A stretch of DNA of 64,000 nt. It comes from Volvox africanus (lineage: Eukaryota > Chlorophyta > Chlorophyceae > Chlamydomonadales > Volvocaceae). Below, piece by piece: positions 48,043-61,097 of this stretch. Position 1 is the stretch's first letter. Every line of letters starts with the position of its first letter. The stretch lies in NCBI GenBank assembly GCA_030268105.1, contig BSDZ01000014.1, positions 2,314,501-2,378,500 of the forward strand, read 5' to 3'. The notes below the pieces were generated by a model. That model was not told the origin of the DNA. It was given only the letters and a program-made list of their open reading frames with translations, and searched no databases. Position numbers and translations under genes: made by a program.

Positions 48043-49443
48043 TCATTCGCTACCGGTGACGTTACGCCGCCGTTCACTGCTGCTAGCACTTAGTGCATTG
48101 ACGACCTGCGACGCCGTCCGCATGCCCACTCCGCTGCCGTCTCCATCCCCCAATCCACTGTTGTTGTTGCTGCTGATCTTGTTGTTCTTGTTGTTGCCTT
48201 CATTGTCGCTGGAACTCAAGTTAGCGGCTGCGGGAACCGCAATGGTGCTGGCGGTACGCACGGTCGTGCCACTGGACGTGAGGCTGCCGGTGCGCCTCTC
48301 AATCTTGGCTTGCAGATACACCATCTTCGTCCAAATGTCCTTATGGTCGATACGGTCCCATTCGTAGCAGGGGATGGGAACCACCAGATAGCCGCGGGCC
48401 TGCAGACCAGGGGCAAGATCGACACGGCGGTGGCGGTGGCGGCGGCGGCGGGACGGGGCGGGGCGGGGCGGCGGGGCGGGTCACGTTGATGACAACACCG
48501 AAGAAGAAGCGAATGTGGGTTTTGGTTCCCTTCTGCCTTTCGGAAGGGACAGGCGATCGGTACGCGGTGAAAGCCACCGAAAACACGTGATGCAGCAACA
48601 TGTGTTTCAGGAATGAATGGGATAAGGTAGCTTTGGAGTTGCGTATTTCTGAACGTGTGATGCGAAATGGATGTACACGACCAGCTTCTGCTCCTGCTGA
48701 GTTTGCCCTGAACTCTGGACCCTAGGCCCCAGCGGCATCACATGATGCTAAGCCCAAGTCATCACCCAACGGGAGTACAACTCCGGGTACTGGAGTCCAG
48801 TCACAGCCTGCGAGAGCCAACCTCATTTTTTTTATTTCCCCAAAGTGAAATGAAAAGTGAGTAGTAATCAATATCAGTATTACTAACCGACGTGCAATCC
48901 GATGTCGGGAAAATCCGATTTTGGGTTTAGCAAAAAGCGTAAGGTTTTAGTCCATAAACCCCGTGACATGTCACCATCGCCCACCTGAAGCAACCGGTAC
49001 TTGACGACCGCCTCCCCAAGGATGCGAGGGCTGTTGGTGGCTGTGTTGTGGCGGCCCACCAGCTCAAGGGCTAACAGCCGCGGCGGGGGCGGCGGTGGGC
49101 TGGGCGCTCCTGGAGCCACCGGCGGCGGCGACGGCGGCCTGATCGCCACCGCCACATCAACCAATGCGCAGCCGTCGGGAGTGGCGACATTGGCGGCAGC
49201 AGTAAGCCCCATCTTGCGCAGCACCGAAACCAAGTCGGCTTGGTACCTGCGGGTGGCCGCATGCAGAGACATGCCAGGGATACAGAAAGGGGAAGGCGGC
49301 CACATTCAGCATGACCAGCATGACCAGCATGACCGACCCTGTCCCTGGCCATGGCGTTCTGCAAGAAGCCACCAATAAGTTAACAAACTTAGCTGGATAC
49401 ATTTCTCCGTAACTACCAGTGTACTGACAGAATGGCTTATGCG

Positions 49444-49475
<32 letters not shown>

Positions 49476-52400
49476 GTGGGGGGGGGAGGGGAGGGGGGAG
49501 TATTCGGGGAATCGCGGCCGAGAATCGTCAAGAAGCGATAGCCCTTCGCCAACAGCGGGGTAACGGGATTTTGCTCCGGAAACTGGTTCCAGTCAGCTCC
49601 ATCTGCCGGTTTAAGCATTGAACCGTTCCCACGATGCCGCCCTGCACCCTCCCTCGCTGCGTCCATACCTGTTGTACGGTTTGGCGAGGCGCTGCGCCAG
49701 CCGTGACCTCCACGCCGCCACTAACCGAGCGCGGACTTCCGGAGAGAGGGTGGTGTTGAGGGGCGACTCAGCTCGGTCGGCCTGAGCTGCCAGAAGGCAG
49801 GCGGCCACCTGCAGCCGGTGTAGGTCAATGCGGGTCCGTTCAGTAGGGGCCGGGTTGATATCAGGTACGACGGCGGAGGAGAAGCACCAAACTGCAAAAC
49901 GGGTCGAGAGATGACCATACCTACCCTCAGACGCACACGACCACCACCATTAACAGAAAAAACCTTAACGAAGCCCTAGGATATTGGAGGCGCACCTGTA
50001 CAGCCTGCCTTAAGAACTCATGTGCCCGCAATTGCTGCAAATCCTGCAGCCGTTTCGCCTCCGCGGGCCCCACCTCACGCTCAGCGCTGAGTGCGCCGTT
50101 GCCGGCTTCGCCAGCACCTGTCGCATCTCCAACAGCCTTGCCGGCGGTTGGTGTTGCTGGAGGTGCTGTTGATGTCGGACCCAACAAGGTGCCTTCCCCC
50201 TTTAACCAGCTCCCTAGTTGCTGCGACAACCTTTGGGCGAATGATCCGTTGTGATGCCGGAAAACGGATAACGACCAAAGCAGCCCCGTGACGGTATGCA
50301 GCGGCATAGCGGTGGCAGTGTCATTCGCGGTGTACTGCAGCCAGCTGCGCTCCGCCACCGCAAGGATCAGCGGCCCTGGGTGACGATTCATCTTCGCACA
50401 GGACCATAGCGTCTTGAAGATATCGGCGGGCGCCCAGGGCTCCGACGGTATTTGAGAACGACCCATGGGTCCGTCCAGGTGCTTCTCCAGTCTCTGATTG
50501 GCCTCTGCCGCGGCGGCAGCCGTGGCGGCCGCGGGGTCGAAGGCCACCTCGTCGGAGTCGCCACCGGCTGTAGAGGTCGCCGGCTTGGCTGGTCGAGAGA
50601 GGAGCTGTACGTCGGAACGTGGTATCGTAGAGGCGGCGACGTCAGGGCCTGCGCTCCCGGTGCTGCTGGCAGTGTTGTCTGCAGCGCCCGTACCCTCAGC
50701 GTTGACATCCACTCGTGTACTTTGCCGTGTGCTAATGCCACCACCGTCAATAGGACCTTCGCTGCTGGTTGCAGATTGGTCTGCCGCATTTGCCGCATTC
50801 GCCACATTCGCCGCCGCCGCATTCGCCGCTGCTGACGCCCCAGCCACGGAACCAACGGCGGATAATTTTCTGTCCAAGCCGGCAGCCTCCGCCAGCAGCG
50901 TCAACGTCGGCGTCAACTCGACGAAGTTCGGGGGCTTCGCAGGAGAAGTCGTTTCCGTCGGAGCTGTTCCTCCTGCTGCCGCAGCTGCCAGACCTGCTGT
51001 TGCTGCCGCTACCGCCACCGCGACCACGGAGCTCGGACTGCTGTCGGCGACGTGGACTAAATCCACGCGACCTGATTCCATTAACGACATATCTGAAGCC
51101 AGGGAGGGCTGCGGCGGGAGACCCAGCAGCGCAGCCTGGAGCGGGGGCCGGGGGATGGGGAGTAAGACGAATCGCCGAGAGGCGGAGGCAGGGTAGAAAG
51201 GTGAACGAAGGCGGGGGGGATGGGGGGGGCGACGCAGATGGCGGAGGTTGAGACATCGTCTACCCATGAGAAGGCAGAGGAGGAAAATGGGCTTGGCGAC
51301 AGACCATGGTATTACCCCCTACCTGGGTCCCCCAGTTCTGAGTACCCCCCTCAGGGCTGAGTACCCCCCTCAGGGCTGAGTGGGATACTCAGTGCAGAAA
51401 CAAACAAACTGGTAATAGATCTGCAGCGCTCTTCACACTTAGCAAACTCCGCCTCGCAAACGCAAACCCCACCTGCAAGCCCTCCAGCAGCTCTGGAGTA
51501 TCCTGCCGCAGAGAGGCCAGCGCCCACATCAGGGTCGATAGCTGAGGAACCCGCCGCCGTTCCAGCGGCACTCGCTTCAGCACCTGCACCAGCGCCGCCT
51601 CCACCGGGGCGCACTGCCAACGCAGTCGGGCCAGCGCTGTCAGCAAACGCATGGCATCGTCAAGGCTGATGCTGATAGCAACGGCGGCTGCAGGCGCGGC
51701 GGAGCCGTTCCCAGTGCCCGTATGTGTGTTGGTCTGCGGTGCTGCTGTGGGTAGCGTCCCCGATTGCCTTGCGGCTCCGGAATTACCACCTGATGTTGAT
51801 GTCGGCGCTGCCGCTATCGCTGGCTGCTGCATGGACTGCAGTAACGTCGTCGGCAACGGCGGCGGGGACGCGCACAGTTGGGTGAGACGTGCCAGCGCCA
51901 CCCGGCGCAGCAGGTCTAGTCTTTGAGGCGTGGGACCCCGGTGTTGTCGTCCCCCAGGTCCCCGTGCCTCCACTACCACGGCCGCTGCCGCGGCCGGCAG
52001 CCCGTTTCCCACCGCCGCCGCCGGTCCATCCTCCGTCCCTACGTCCCTGCTGCCCTTCTCTTCCCCAGCACCCGGCGCTGTCAAGTATGGCTTCCACACC
52101 GCCAGGGCCTCCATAATCAGCCCCGCCTCCGTCAACGTGGCGCGTCTCAGAGCCAGTCCCACGCGCCGCAGCAGCCCGTTCCTAGCGAAGTGCGCCGGGT
52201 AGTGCCCCAGCCCCGCCATGGCGTTCAGCACCCCCGCTAAGTGCCCGGGACGCAGTTGCGACTGGCAGCGCTCCACACAGAGTTCCAAAGCGCACAACAA
52301 CTCCGGGTCGCGGACGTTGAAGACAGCCATGATCCGCGCCGACGACCAGAGCATTCGGGCGCGGCGCTCCGCCTCTACCGGGACATCCACGGGGGAAACA

Positions 52401-55400
52401 CCGCGCATGGTGCGGAGGCGCAGGTGAAGCCTCGTCGCATAGCGGCTCAACAGGCGCTCCGGCCTGTACCCTATGGCAGCGCAGGTGGAGAAGAAGCGGA
52501 GGAGGTGATGATCGGGAAAACCGATCCGCGAATTTTCGCTGAAGTTGATGGCCAGTAAGTGCGTTTCGATTGTGCGCAGCGCCACCGCGTCGATGACGCC
52601 GCTGGTAGCGGCTGGTTTGGCGGCGCTGGCTTCAGACGCTCTGCGGATGTCCGCGGCGGCGACGGCTGACATTTGATTCAGAGCCCACACCGCCGTGCAC
52701 AACCCCGGTCCATCGTACTGCACACGTGTCTCGATCACGTGGCGTACAACACTCGCGGCGTCGGTGGCATCACGCAACTTGCCGCCCCAGGTGGCGAGCA
52801 CAAAGAGCACGGTAGCCAGCTCCTTCGCCTTGAACTTCCGGAGCTGGGATCGCGAGGCGGCCACCGCTGCCGTCACAAAGGCTCGGGGCGGCTGAACACC
52901 TGCACTCGCAATTGGGAAACCAATTTCGAAAGATGCTCCACTCAGACTTCACCCGGAGCGCGAGCCGTTCCGCTGTTTGAATACTCAGTATTAATACTCA
53001 ACATTAAGTAAATAAAACGCCAAACGCACGTGCCTTAATCAATCTTACATGTGCCTTATCGATGCTTTATGCGTGTATTCTCCGCAGCCATTTATCATGT
53101 GCAGCGAATACTTTTCTCGTTGGATTTGTCGTAAATCCCTCCACGAGCCTCCACGGCAGAACTGCGCCCTCGGTAGAGCCGCTCCTCTGTCCGTCTTTTC
53201 ATTACACCCTATCAACCCACCATCACCACCACCACCGACAACTCCTGCCGCACTGCCCGGCTTTGGAAACCATCCTTTCCCTCGTGGGCTCCCTTTCCCC
53301 ACGGCGCAATCTACGTCACCACCGCCGGAGAAATCCCAGAGGGAGAAAATGTCCACCCAAAATTTGGCGAGTGTTCGCCCATCCCATCCCAGACTCCACG
53401 GATCCCAACCCCTTTCCGCCCTCTGCGCACCTAGCTTCGCGAGGCCCCAACAGAGGAGCGCCAGATTCTGCGGCGCTGCCTCCGCTAGCTTATCTCCTCC
53501 CTGGCATGACGCAAGTGCCCAGCGTACCAGGCGCTCTCCCACCACACCCAGCCGCACTGCTGCCCAGACGGCCTGTGCTGCCGCCCTGACCGACACATGC
53601 AGGGGAGGCACCTGCAATAAAAGAGACCACAGTGCCCCAGGGGGGGGGACCATTCTTGTCTTTTCATCCCGTGTAGCACTGCGCACCAACTTCCTCATAT
53701 CTTTGTTGAACCTTTCTCCCGAAATCCCTTGCATTACGAACCCCAGCACCAGAACCAGCAGCACCACCACCACCAGCAGCAGCACCAACAGAGGAGAAGC
53801 ATATTACCAAATAAGGTCGATAAACGGGGCCCGGGGTCATTACAAGGAGTGCTAGAATGAAATTCATCAGTTGGGTCTCGGAGCTAACGATAACCTGAAC
53901 TTTTTATCGTTAGCTCCGAAACCCAACTGATGGACACCAGCACTCCACGTCAGGTGTGATGGAGTGCTGAGAGCTGCAGAGCTGAGCCGCGAACAATATT
54001 CCAGGACTGGCTGTAGAAGAAAAGGCAAAGAGAGACAGAATGACGATAGTGCGCATCCCTAAAGATGGGATGCGTCAGGACGGATGTGTGATGATGTACG
54101 ACGAGCCTTAGGAACCGTTCTGCCATTCGTTACGAGCAGGCATTTAGTAGCTGAGCCGAGGCCATGGCGTGCGAGCGCATGCAGGCGATAAGCGTCCCTG
54201 ATGTTGATGTTCCCTGATTCCTGGACTTCCCAAGTTTCTTTTCCCCACCTGCAAAAGTTGTTGTAGCAGCGGCCGCAGGACTGTCGCACCACGGTAGCGC
54301 ATCGCCACGCACACCCACAAGAGCATGGCAAGATCAGATGCGCTTAACCGTGCGCTTCCCCATTCGTTAGAGGACGAGCAGGAGGTCGCAGCCCCAGCCT
54401 CTGCCTCCGAGGCGCGCAATAAATGCCCAACGCCCAGCTTGACCGCCGCTGTCGCCAGCGGGCCGCTGAATCGCAGCTTCGCAAGCAATGCCAGGGCAAC
54501 TTTCAGCTCCCGTGGTGACCATGACTGCATGCCGCCGCCTCCTGTCCCCTCTGCCGTCCTGTCACCACCCACCCCACCGTTTGCAGATCCTGAAGCTGTG
54601 AAGTCAGCGCTAGCGGTGCCGTCAGCGACGGCCTGCAGCCACTGCAACAACGGCAGTAGCAGCTCCCGCAGCAAGACCGCCGGGCGCCAGTGGAGCGACA
54701 CGCAGCCGCTGAGCACGTCCAAAATGTCGGTCGGGGCTAGCAAGCCTGACGCCGCCAGCGCGCGCAGCCGTTCATGCAGGGCCCAAAGCAACTGCGGAAA
54801 GTCGGGCCTTACGCTGGCCCGCTGCGCGCGGGCAATGAGCATTAACAAACCAACGGCATCTGGGGCATCTAGTTCCCTCACCCGCGACGTCAGGGAGCGG
54901 CAGGCGACGAGGCCTGCGGCGCGCAGCATTTCCCCGCGTTCCAGTGGGATGGTCGGAGCGGTGGCGGAGGCAGATGTCGACGGCGCTGTCTCCGCCATTA
55001 GCTCCGCCACTGCCGTCACCGCAGTTAGCACTTCCAATGCATGGTCGTATGGCAGTGATTGCGGCGGCGTCCCGCTTGCCATTTCCGCGTTTGTTCCATT
55101 CTGGGTATCATCGGCTCTTCGACGGCTACGTGCGGAGTCTGCCGTCGCTGCTGCGAGCCTCTCTAGCAGGGCCACAAGAACGCGCTTAGGAAGCTCAGGT
55201 GGACCTCCCGCCTGGCCGTCGGCATTACCCACGGCAGCCTCAGAGGCCCCTACCTGGCCTGATGAAACACGCACCGGGGTCGCCTTCCAAGCCGCTGCCA
55301 CAAGTGCAGCCGCAGCCTCGACGCTGACTTCTGTCAGCGGTAATCCTTGAACGACCGCCAGCAACTCTAATGCGTGTGCTGCCGCATCCTTCATCGCCGC

Positions 55401-57761
55401 CGCCGCCGTTGTGCCGTCTCTGGCGGCGCTGCCGACAACTCCGCTCCGATGCAACCGTGCTGCCGCCGCCGCAAGCCTACACAGCTCGTCCACTGTGCAT
55501 ATATCAGCACCTGGAGCAGGCCGGCGTCGACCTGCCGCCTCTGCTGCCGCCTCCGCCAGCAGCCGCCGTACGGCGACGTCTACAACCTCCCCCGTCCCGT
55601 GCGCTCCCGCCGCCCGCGGCCCTTCTGCCTCCGCCTCCTCCATCGCCTTCGCCACTGCTATTACAGCAGCGGCATATTCCATGGCAAGTACCAGTGCTTT
55701 CGGACCTAACTGCCCAACAACCGAGGCAAGCGCCTCCAGGACGCCCTCCAAGGGCTCCCTCGCTGACCATCCGCCTGGCGGCTTTTCAGCCCCCATCGAC
55801 GTCCCCACGCCCCTGCGCTGCGTCTTCGATAGGTATTTAGCTTGGGACGCCCTCGTGTGCATCGCTGAGATCAGGGCATACAGGAAGCCGCGGTGGTGCG
55901 TATCGCCCAGCTGCGGCGCCAGGTGCTGCTTCAACAGGTCGCGCAGTTCCGCCGCCGTCAGTAGACCTCCACCGCCACTATCGCGTCCAGCTGTGGTGGC
56001 GCTGCTGCTGCAACAGCAGGCATATGCCGCCAGCTGTGCTGCAAGCAGGACGGCCTCATTGGAAGGCTGTGCAGAGGAGGAAATGTCAGCAGCTGCGGCG
56101 GTAGCTGTCCGAACCGCGTCCTACGATCGGGAAGGTGGATCAAGTTTTGGCGGGAATATTATAATCCAGTGAAAGTGGGTGCCGGTGCGTGCGTGTGATT
56201 TTCAGTTGGATGCGGCTGTGCGCCTCTGGAGTATCAGCTTGCCATAGGTTTTGAGCATCCCTAGTCAGTCCCCAAGATGCCGTGTGAGCGTAGGGATGGG
56301 TGAATGGGTGACGAGAGGTGTCCACAACCGGTGCGCCTGCACAGCCCCTCCCCTAGGGATAAGACGGCCGCCCGGATAACCCGGATGAACCAGGTCCCCG
56401 CCAATTGTCCCGCCAAGGTCTCGAGGCTCCACGGTCCTTTATCTACGCAGCGGCTCAAAGCGGACCCACGTACCTTTGCAAAATCAGATGGTACATCTAC
56501 ACCATACTGCACGGCGGCTTCAAGGACACCGAAAAGCACAGGCGGTTCTGCCGAGCCCCGGCCCCTAACGCTCCGCAGCAGCGCCATTACGCCCGTCCGC
56601 ACGCCCTCCATAACCTCCCCCGCTGCCACGCCCTCTCCCGCTTCTCCTTCCGTTTCCCCGACCAAGGTCCCCCTTCCGGGGCCTCTCTTGCCAGAGCTGA
56701 TGCCGGCGACACCACTACCGGCGGCCATCATGCTACTGCGCCACTCCAGCCAAGGACGTAATACGATGAACGCGTCCGCCAGAATGGCAGCGTCCAATTC
56801 AATAGGTGCCGCTGCAGAAGCGTTGACATCCGCGCTGCTGCCGCCGCCGCTGCTGCTGCTGCCACTGATGGCTGCGGCTCCAAGACCGGGGCTAGCAGTT
56901 AGCTCCAGGGAATGTTTCACGAGCTCCGTGGCAACGGCAACAGCGGCTGGCACCAGTGCTTCGCAGCTTTCGGGCGGCCGCCAAGCAGCAATCATTCGGG
57001 CCAGCAGCAGCAGCTCCTTCGTCGTTAAGGTCTCCGCGTGCTGCTCAACCTGTGAACCAACAAAAAAGCAACGAAAATGTAAACCAGAACCGAATGAGCG
57101 CGACCATCGGGGATAGAAGTGAGCTGCAGGGATTCCACTGGATGTGGGTCGACAAGATCCTCTGACCGTGTGCACGTTTCGACCATCTGGCTGCCATTCT
57201 TATTTCCCCCCCCCCTTCACGGGATGAGACGCCATGCCCCATGCGCTATGGGAATTCAGAAGATTTTGCCCAAGTGACAGTCCTGAGTGTCCGAACAACT
57301 GCGCCGGACCACTCCGAGATCTTCGCTGCATGCCCCTATGCTTCAATGCATGTCTCCCTGTGCATCTATCTCCCTGTGCCCCGCTAGGCTCTTACTAAGC
57401 CGAGCAGCAGATCTAGGAGCACCCCGCCAGGAAGCAATCGCTGCAACATGTCGCTGCTCAGCACTGCCGCAGCGACCGTCGACAGTCCCGCAGCCAGTAG
57501 GCACTCCTCCAAGTCAGAGCGACTCTCCACCAGGGTTAGCAGCACAGGTAGCCGCGGAAGAGGGACAGACTCGGGCGCAAGGAGGGAGGACAAAAGCACC
57601 TGTGCGCGGTGGGCAGGAAATGGACATGATAGGAGTGAGGTTAAGGAAGAGAGAAGATGTGCGGACGGCAGCTCACGACGTGGTTGTGATAGGGTGCTTG
57701 CTTCCACGGGAAGCGAGGTCATCGAGACACAGCAAGAATGGTACTTCAATCCAATGCACAC
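48043..57761 (-). CDS. Large RAP-domain protein, OPR/FASTK-like
   Basis: Nine in-phase exons: 57761-57396, 57049-56474, 56120-54249, 53611-53431, 52899-51473, 51108-49996, 49808-49669, 49246-48985 and 48399-48043, giving about 2,097 residues. The C-terminal RAP domain is clear: YQADLVSVLRKMGL, ALVDVAVAIRP, LLALELVGRHN, ILGEAVVKYRLLQ, spliced to ARGYLVVPIPCYEWDRI and a YLQAKIE helix. Upstream lie helical repeats with the AVWALNQM, LLCWGLAKLGV and LWALASLRQ text typical of RAP/FASTK and algal OPR proteins, separated by long Ala/Gly/Ser linkers. Such proteins are nucleus-encoded factors for chloroplast or mitochondrial RNA processing, stability or translation. The target cannot be deduced. The start at 57761 or 57722 (MTSLPVEAS) is uncertain; no obvious transit peptide is seen, so an upstream exon is possible. 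The serine-rich tail after the RAP domain is about 75 residues. Confidence 0.8.
53846..53946. repeat. Strong 101-nt hairpin in a RAP-gene intron
   Basis: Inner arms 53865-53893 and 53904-53932 pair at 28 of 29 positions around a ten-base loop. An outer stem, GGAGTGCT (53846-53853) with AGCACTCC (53939-53946), extends it after an internal bulge. The same GGAGTGCTGAGAG text recurs just after, near 53960. It lies in the intron between the exons ending at 54249 and beginning at 53611. Confidence 0.85.
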
Positions 57762-60130
57762 CTCTGTGCCCTGATCTTTGGCGCCCTGGAGCCACTCCGA
57801 GCGGCTTGTGGCTGGCTCGATAGGACTCCATCGAGGGGATTCTACAAATGCCCGATGCCGTGCGTGTTTCTGCGCGCATGCCGAGGATCGTTGGCTGCAT
57901 CAGCGACCATTTATCTTTGTAAACGACGACACCATCCTCGCAGAACAATTGCTTGCAACTGCGCGCCGCCCAACGCACCTGGCGACGTCCCGCTTGGCTC
58001 CGAGTCAAGCTGGTATCATAAGATCCATAATTCTTATCACTGCGGCATACCAGGAAACGCTGGGCGGCAACTTCAGGATTCCAAAGTTTCAGGCAGCCCC
58101 GCCGGGTCCCCAGCCCAGCGATCGCATGACAAAGGGATACACGGGTCAGGCATCCAGTCCTAAGGATCGCACATCGGCGCTCCATAGATAATTCAATTTA
58201 CTGGTACATTAAATATCACCCGGTGCGACAGCGACGTAGTAGGCTCGCAAACATAACTTAAATGCTCGCTCAAGGGTAAATAAGGATGCATTATGATGGC
58301 AGAAAAAGCATACTATGAACTGTAATGAATTGTTTCTGCTGGCCCTCCTTCCGCGAATAGAAGATGTATCCGTACAAACCGCTCAACCCCACGTACTCTC
58401 ACGATGGCGTCGTTACAATGCACTTTTTAAAGAGGATTTAAATATAAAATGAACTGTTTAATATAAATGAGAACAAAAGCGATATAATGTCCGGAAGCCA
58501 AAACATGCTAAAACTTGTCCTTGAGCTATACAGGTTTTGATTTACAGAAATCAGCAAGCTTGAACAACTTTTCTAAAGAAACAATTTTTCAAGCATAAAC
58601 TGAGGTTTGCTAATAGATGCAGGCCGTGTCGCTGGTTCGTTACGCAACGGTAGGTAGCCAAGCTTGTCGAAACTTGAACGGTCAAACGCCTGCAAAAGAC
58701 CGGTTACCTCTTCAAGTGATACGTATTGAATCAGGAACACCTATTTTATGCGATAAGCACACCGGACATGTTATCAGAGGTCAACATGAGCCCACCATGC
58801 GTGTGACACTTGTCCTATGCGCATACATGTAATCCTAGACATTCTTTGCTGTATTGCTATTGCGTCTTCCGCTTTTGGTAGGGTCAATTTTCCTGGTAGG
58901 ATAGTTCAGCAGCCTCCTATCCTTGCAGCCACAAACAGCCTCTCACAGCCGTGAAGCAAGGGAGGACGTCTGGACAGCTTGGCTTAAATGCAGCTGTAAG
59001 TGGCCCAATAATGACCTGCTGATCCCCCACAGCCCCAGATTTATGCATGTGGCACATTTACATATAGTACCTCACCTTTTCCCCACACGATGCAATGCTG
59101 GACCGTTTGGACATGTGTGAGCACTGATGAGCAGGGGTTAATCCCATAGTGGCTGAAGATGAGGGCACCAACACAGATTCATCAGGTCAATAAACAATAA
59201 TTTGATTTCTCGCGCACGCAGAAACGTGGGGGCACGTCTTCTGTACTTCACGCCGATTCTATCTGAATAGCTATCTATAGCTACTTCTATATACTTTTAT
59301 GCAGTCCATTTACTACGTGCTGAAGGGCTACTTAGCTCATCAATCGGTGCATGTGCTTACCTTGGGTTGCAAATGGCTTTATGCATATGCACGAGTCACC
59401 AGGGGTGAGGGGTATGCAACTCTACCATCAACAACCGTTAAAGGGCCTAACTGTCATTTTTCGTGGTTCTGTACTTAGGGCGCGATCTCGATAACGAAGG
59501 AGCCTTGCTGCATCCTGCTGCGGCAGTCCTTGCTCCTCCAGATACTGTAAATGCGTTTCTGGTAGGGGAGGAGCTTTAAGGAATGGGAAGTGCGGGGAAT
59601 GAGGGTACGAGTGTTGTGTTCGAACGGGATAGAGCGACAGACACGCGAATCGACAAAGAATAACATGAATCGATCTGATCTGGGTCGGCTTTATCGTCTA
59701 GCCAGCTCGGTATATCTTGCTCTGTATTGTTTTGGAAGATATATTTAAACCCGACCGAGTGCGGGCCAAAGACCCAAAAGTTAAGGGCAGGGTGCCCCCA
59801 TGTCGATGGACGGTGACGACCCCAATTAAAGTGACCTGCGAGCTGACCAGTAGCGGAGTTGACGCCTTAGTTGATTCGGCAGATTCCGCTGGATGCTGGT
59901 GGTGGGTGCTGAACCTGGGAAAACCACTGATTTTGGAGAAGTCGGCATGGGAGACTGGATGAGGGTGCCCCGAAACACCGGGGAAGGTTAGTGGCCACGG
60001 GTGATGTACCCCCCTATCCTACACACATTTAAACGTTCTCACCGCCTGGTGCCACATGTCGACGATTTTAAATTATGTTAGATACTGTTGGCGAGAGCAC
60101 CTGACTTTTATACTGGCTGTTACACTGTGG

Positions 60131-60225
60131 CCGGGCGGCTTGTTCTGAAAGGACAAGCACCGGGGGCCCTGACCACCGGCGGGCCGAACCACAGCGCGCA
60201 GGGGAGGGAACACGCACCCGGCTTA
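60131..60225. repeat. Dispersed repeat, copy 2
   Basis: It shares the 30-base identical core (60145-60174) and flanking CACAGCGC/GGGAACAC segments with 6776-6860. Relative to copy 1 it has a short ACCGGCGGG-type insertion after the core. Confidence 0.65.
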
Positions 60226-60284
60226 TGTCGGGTAAAACCCTAATACCCACCGGCTGTACATGCGTAGGGGTTTAAACCTATGGG

Positions 60285-60315
60285 CTTAGGTTTAGAGGTT
60301 AAACCTAAACCTAAG
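60285..60315. repeat. 11-bp hairpin with TTTAGG-like arms
   Basis: CTTAGGTTTAG (60285-60295) and CTAAACCTAAG (60305-60315) are perfect complements. The surrounding sequence is a patchwork of TTTAAACC and AAACCTA units resembling degenerate telomere repeats. Confidence 0.65.
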
Positions 60316-61043
60316 ACCCTTTGTGTGTGTACATATGGGTATGCTGAGTCGACCTGACCGCTGTGTGGGAACTACACACTCGTTTCCCAGCCAAGATTTC
60401 CAAAATGGAGAGCCCTGCCTGTCAATCCCTGTTCCGGAGCCGTGATACCCTCTAATCTACATACTTAGGGTTCTTACGCTGCTATGTGCCTTGGTAGCGG
60501 TCAGGCCCTACTGTTTGAAGCCTGCCGTCGGCCCCATCCACCGTACGCGGCAGGTACCAGCAGGCGCCTTGCTCACAACTCGCACAGGGGTTTGCTTAAT
60601 TCGTTGCATTGAGAGCCCTTCCGCGCATAGCCAGTAGGTGATCTCTTGGTTCAGGTTTAACCTTCCGTCTCGTCTCGTGCACGTGCTGATCAGGTGATCT
60701 GGTCGATCTGGTATGATCTGGTCTTTGTTTGTTCGATCGCTCGGTCTTTCCTCAACAAATTCTTGATTAATAATTCTTCACTTGGTTTTCGAATCCTTAT
60801 CTTACGTGAGTTTTAGATGCGTCGCGCTCCTTTTCACCGGCAGAAGTCTGCATTTGTGTGTGGGCCTTAGGTCTGAGGACCATAGCTATATAGCTCATAT
60901 GTTATATGACCCATACGGTACGGTACAAGGTCTAGCTAATTGGATCTCTGAGTGGGTATTTTGCCCTCATACGGGCCCGTCCAACGAAATTTGGTTAGTT
61001 CCAGTTACGTGTATGGACAGCTGCTAGCTTAGGAAAAGTGAGC

Positions 61044-61097
61044 AGCATGATCTCGTCATGCTGACTCGTCATCTGATTTGAAATCAGATGACGAGTC
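61044..61097. repeat. Two adjacent hairpins, one a 35-bp palindrome
   Basis: Positions 61063-61079 and 61081-61097 are perfect 17-base inverted complements with one base between them. Immediately before, AGCATGA and TCATGCT (61044-61062) form a second, 7-bp hairpin with a TCTCG loop. Confidence 0.9.

Noticed and set aside
50498..51196. Long plus-strand Ala-rich ORF
   Set aside because: It is the antisense of an Ala/Thr-rich exon of the minus-strand RAP gene; GC-rich codons leave several frames open.
54325..55350. 341-aa plus-strand ORF
   Set aside because: It mirrors the large exon 56120-54249 of the RAP gene, whose frame joins in phase to exons on both sides and carries the family's repeats.
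57673..58185. 170-aa minus-strand ORF as first exon of the RAP gene
   Set aside because: Its best GT donor leaves the wrong phase for the next RAP exon, and its text shows no family similarity. The 57761 reading frame runs into the exon without an intron.
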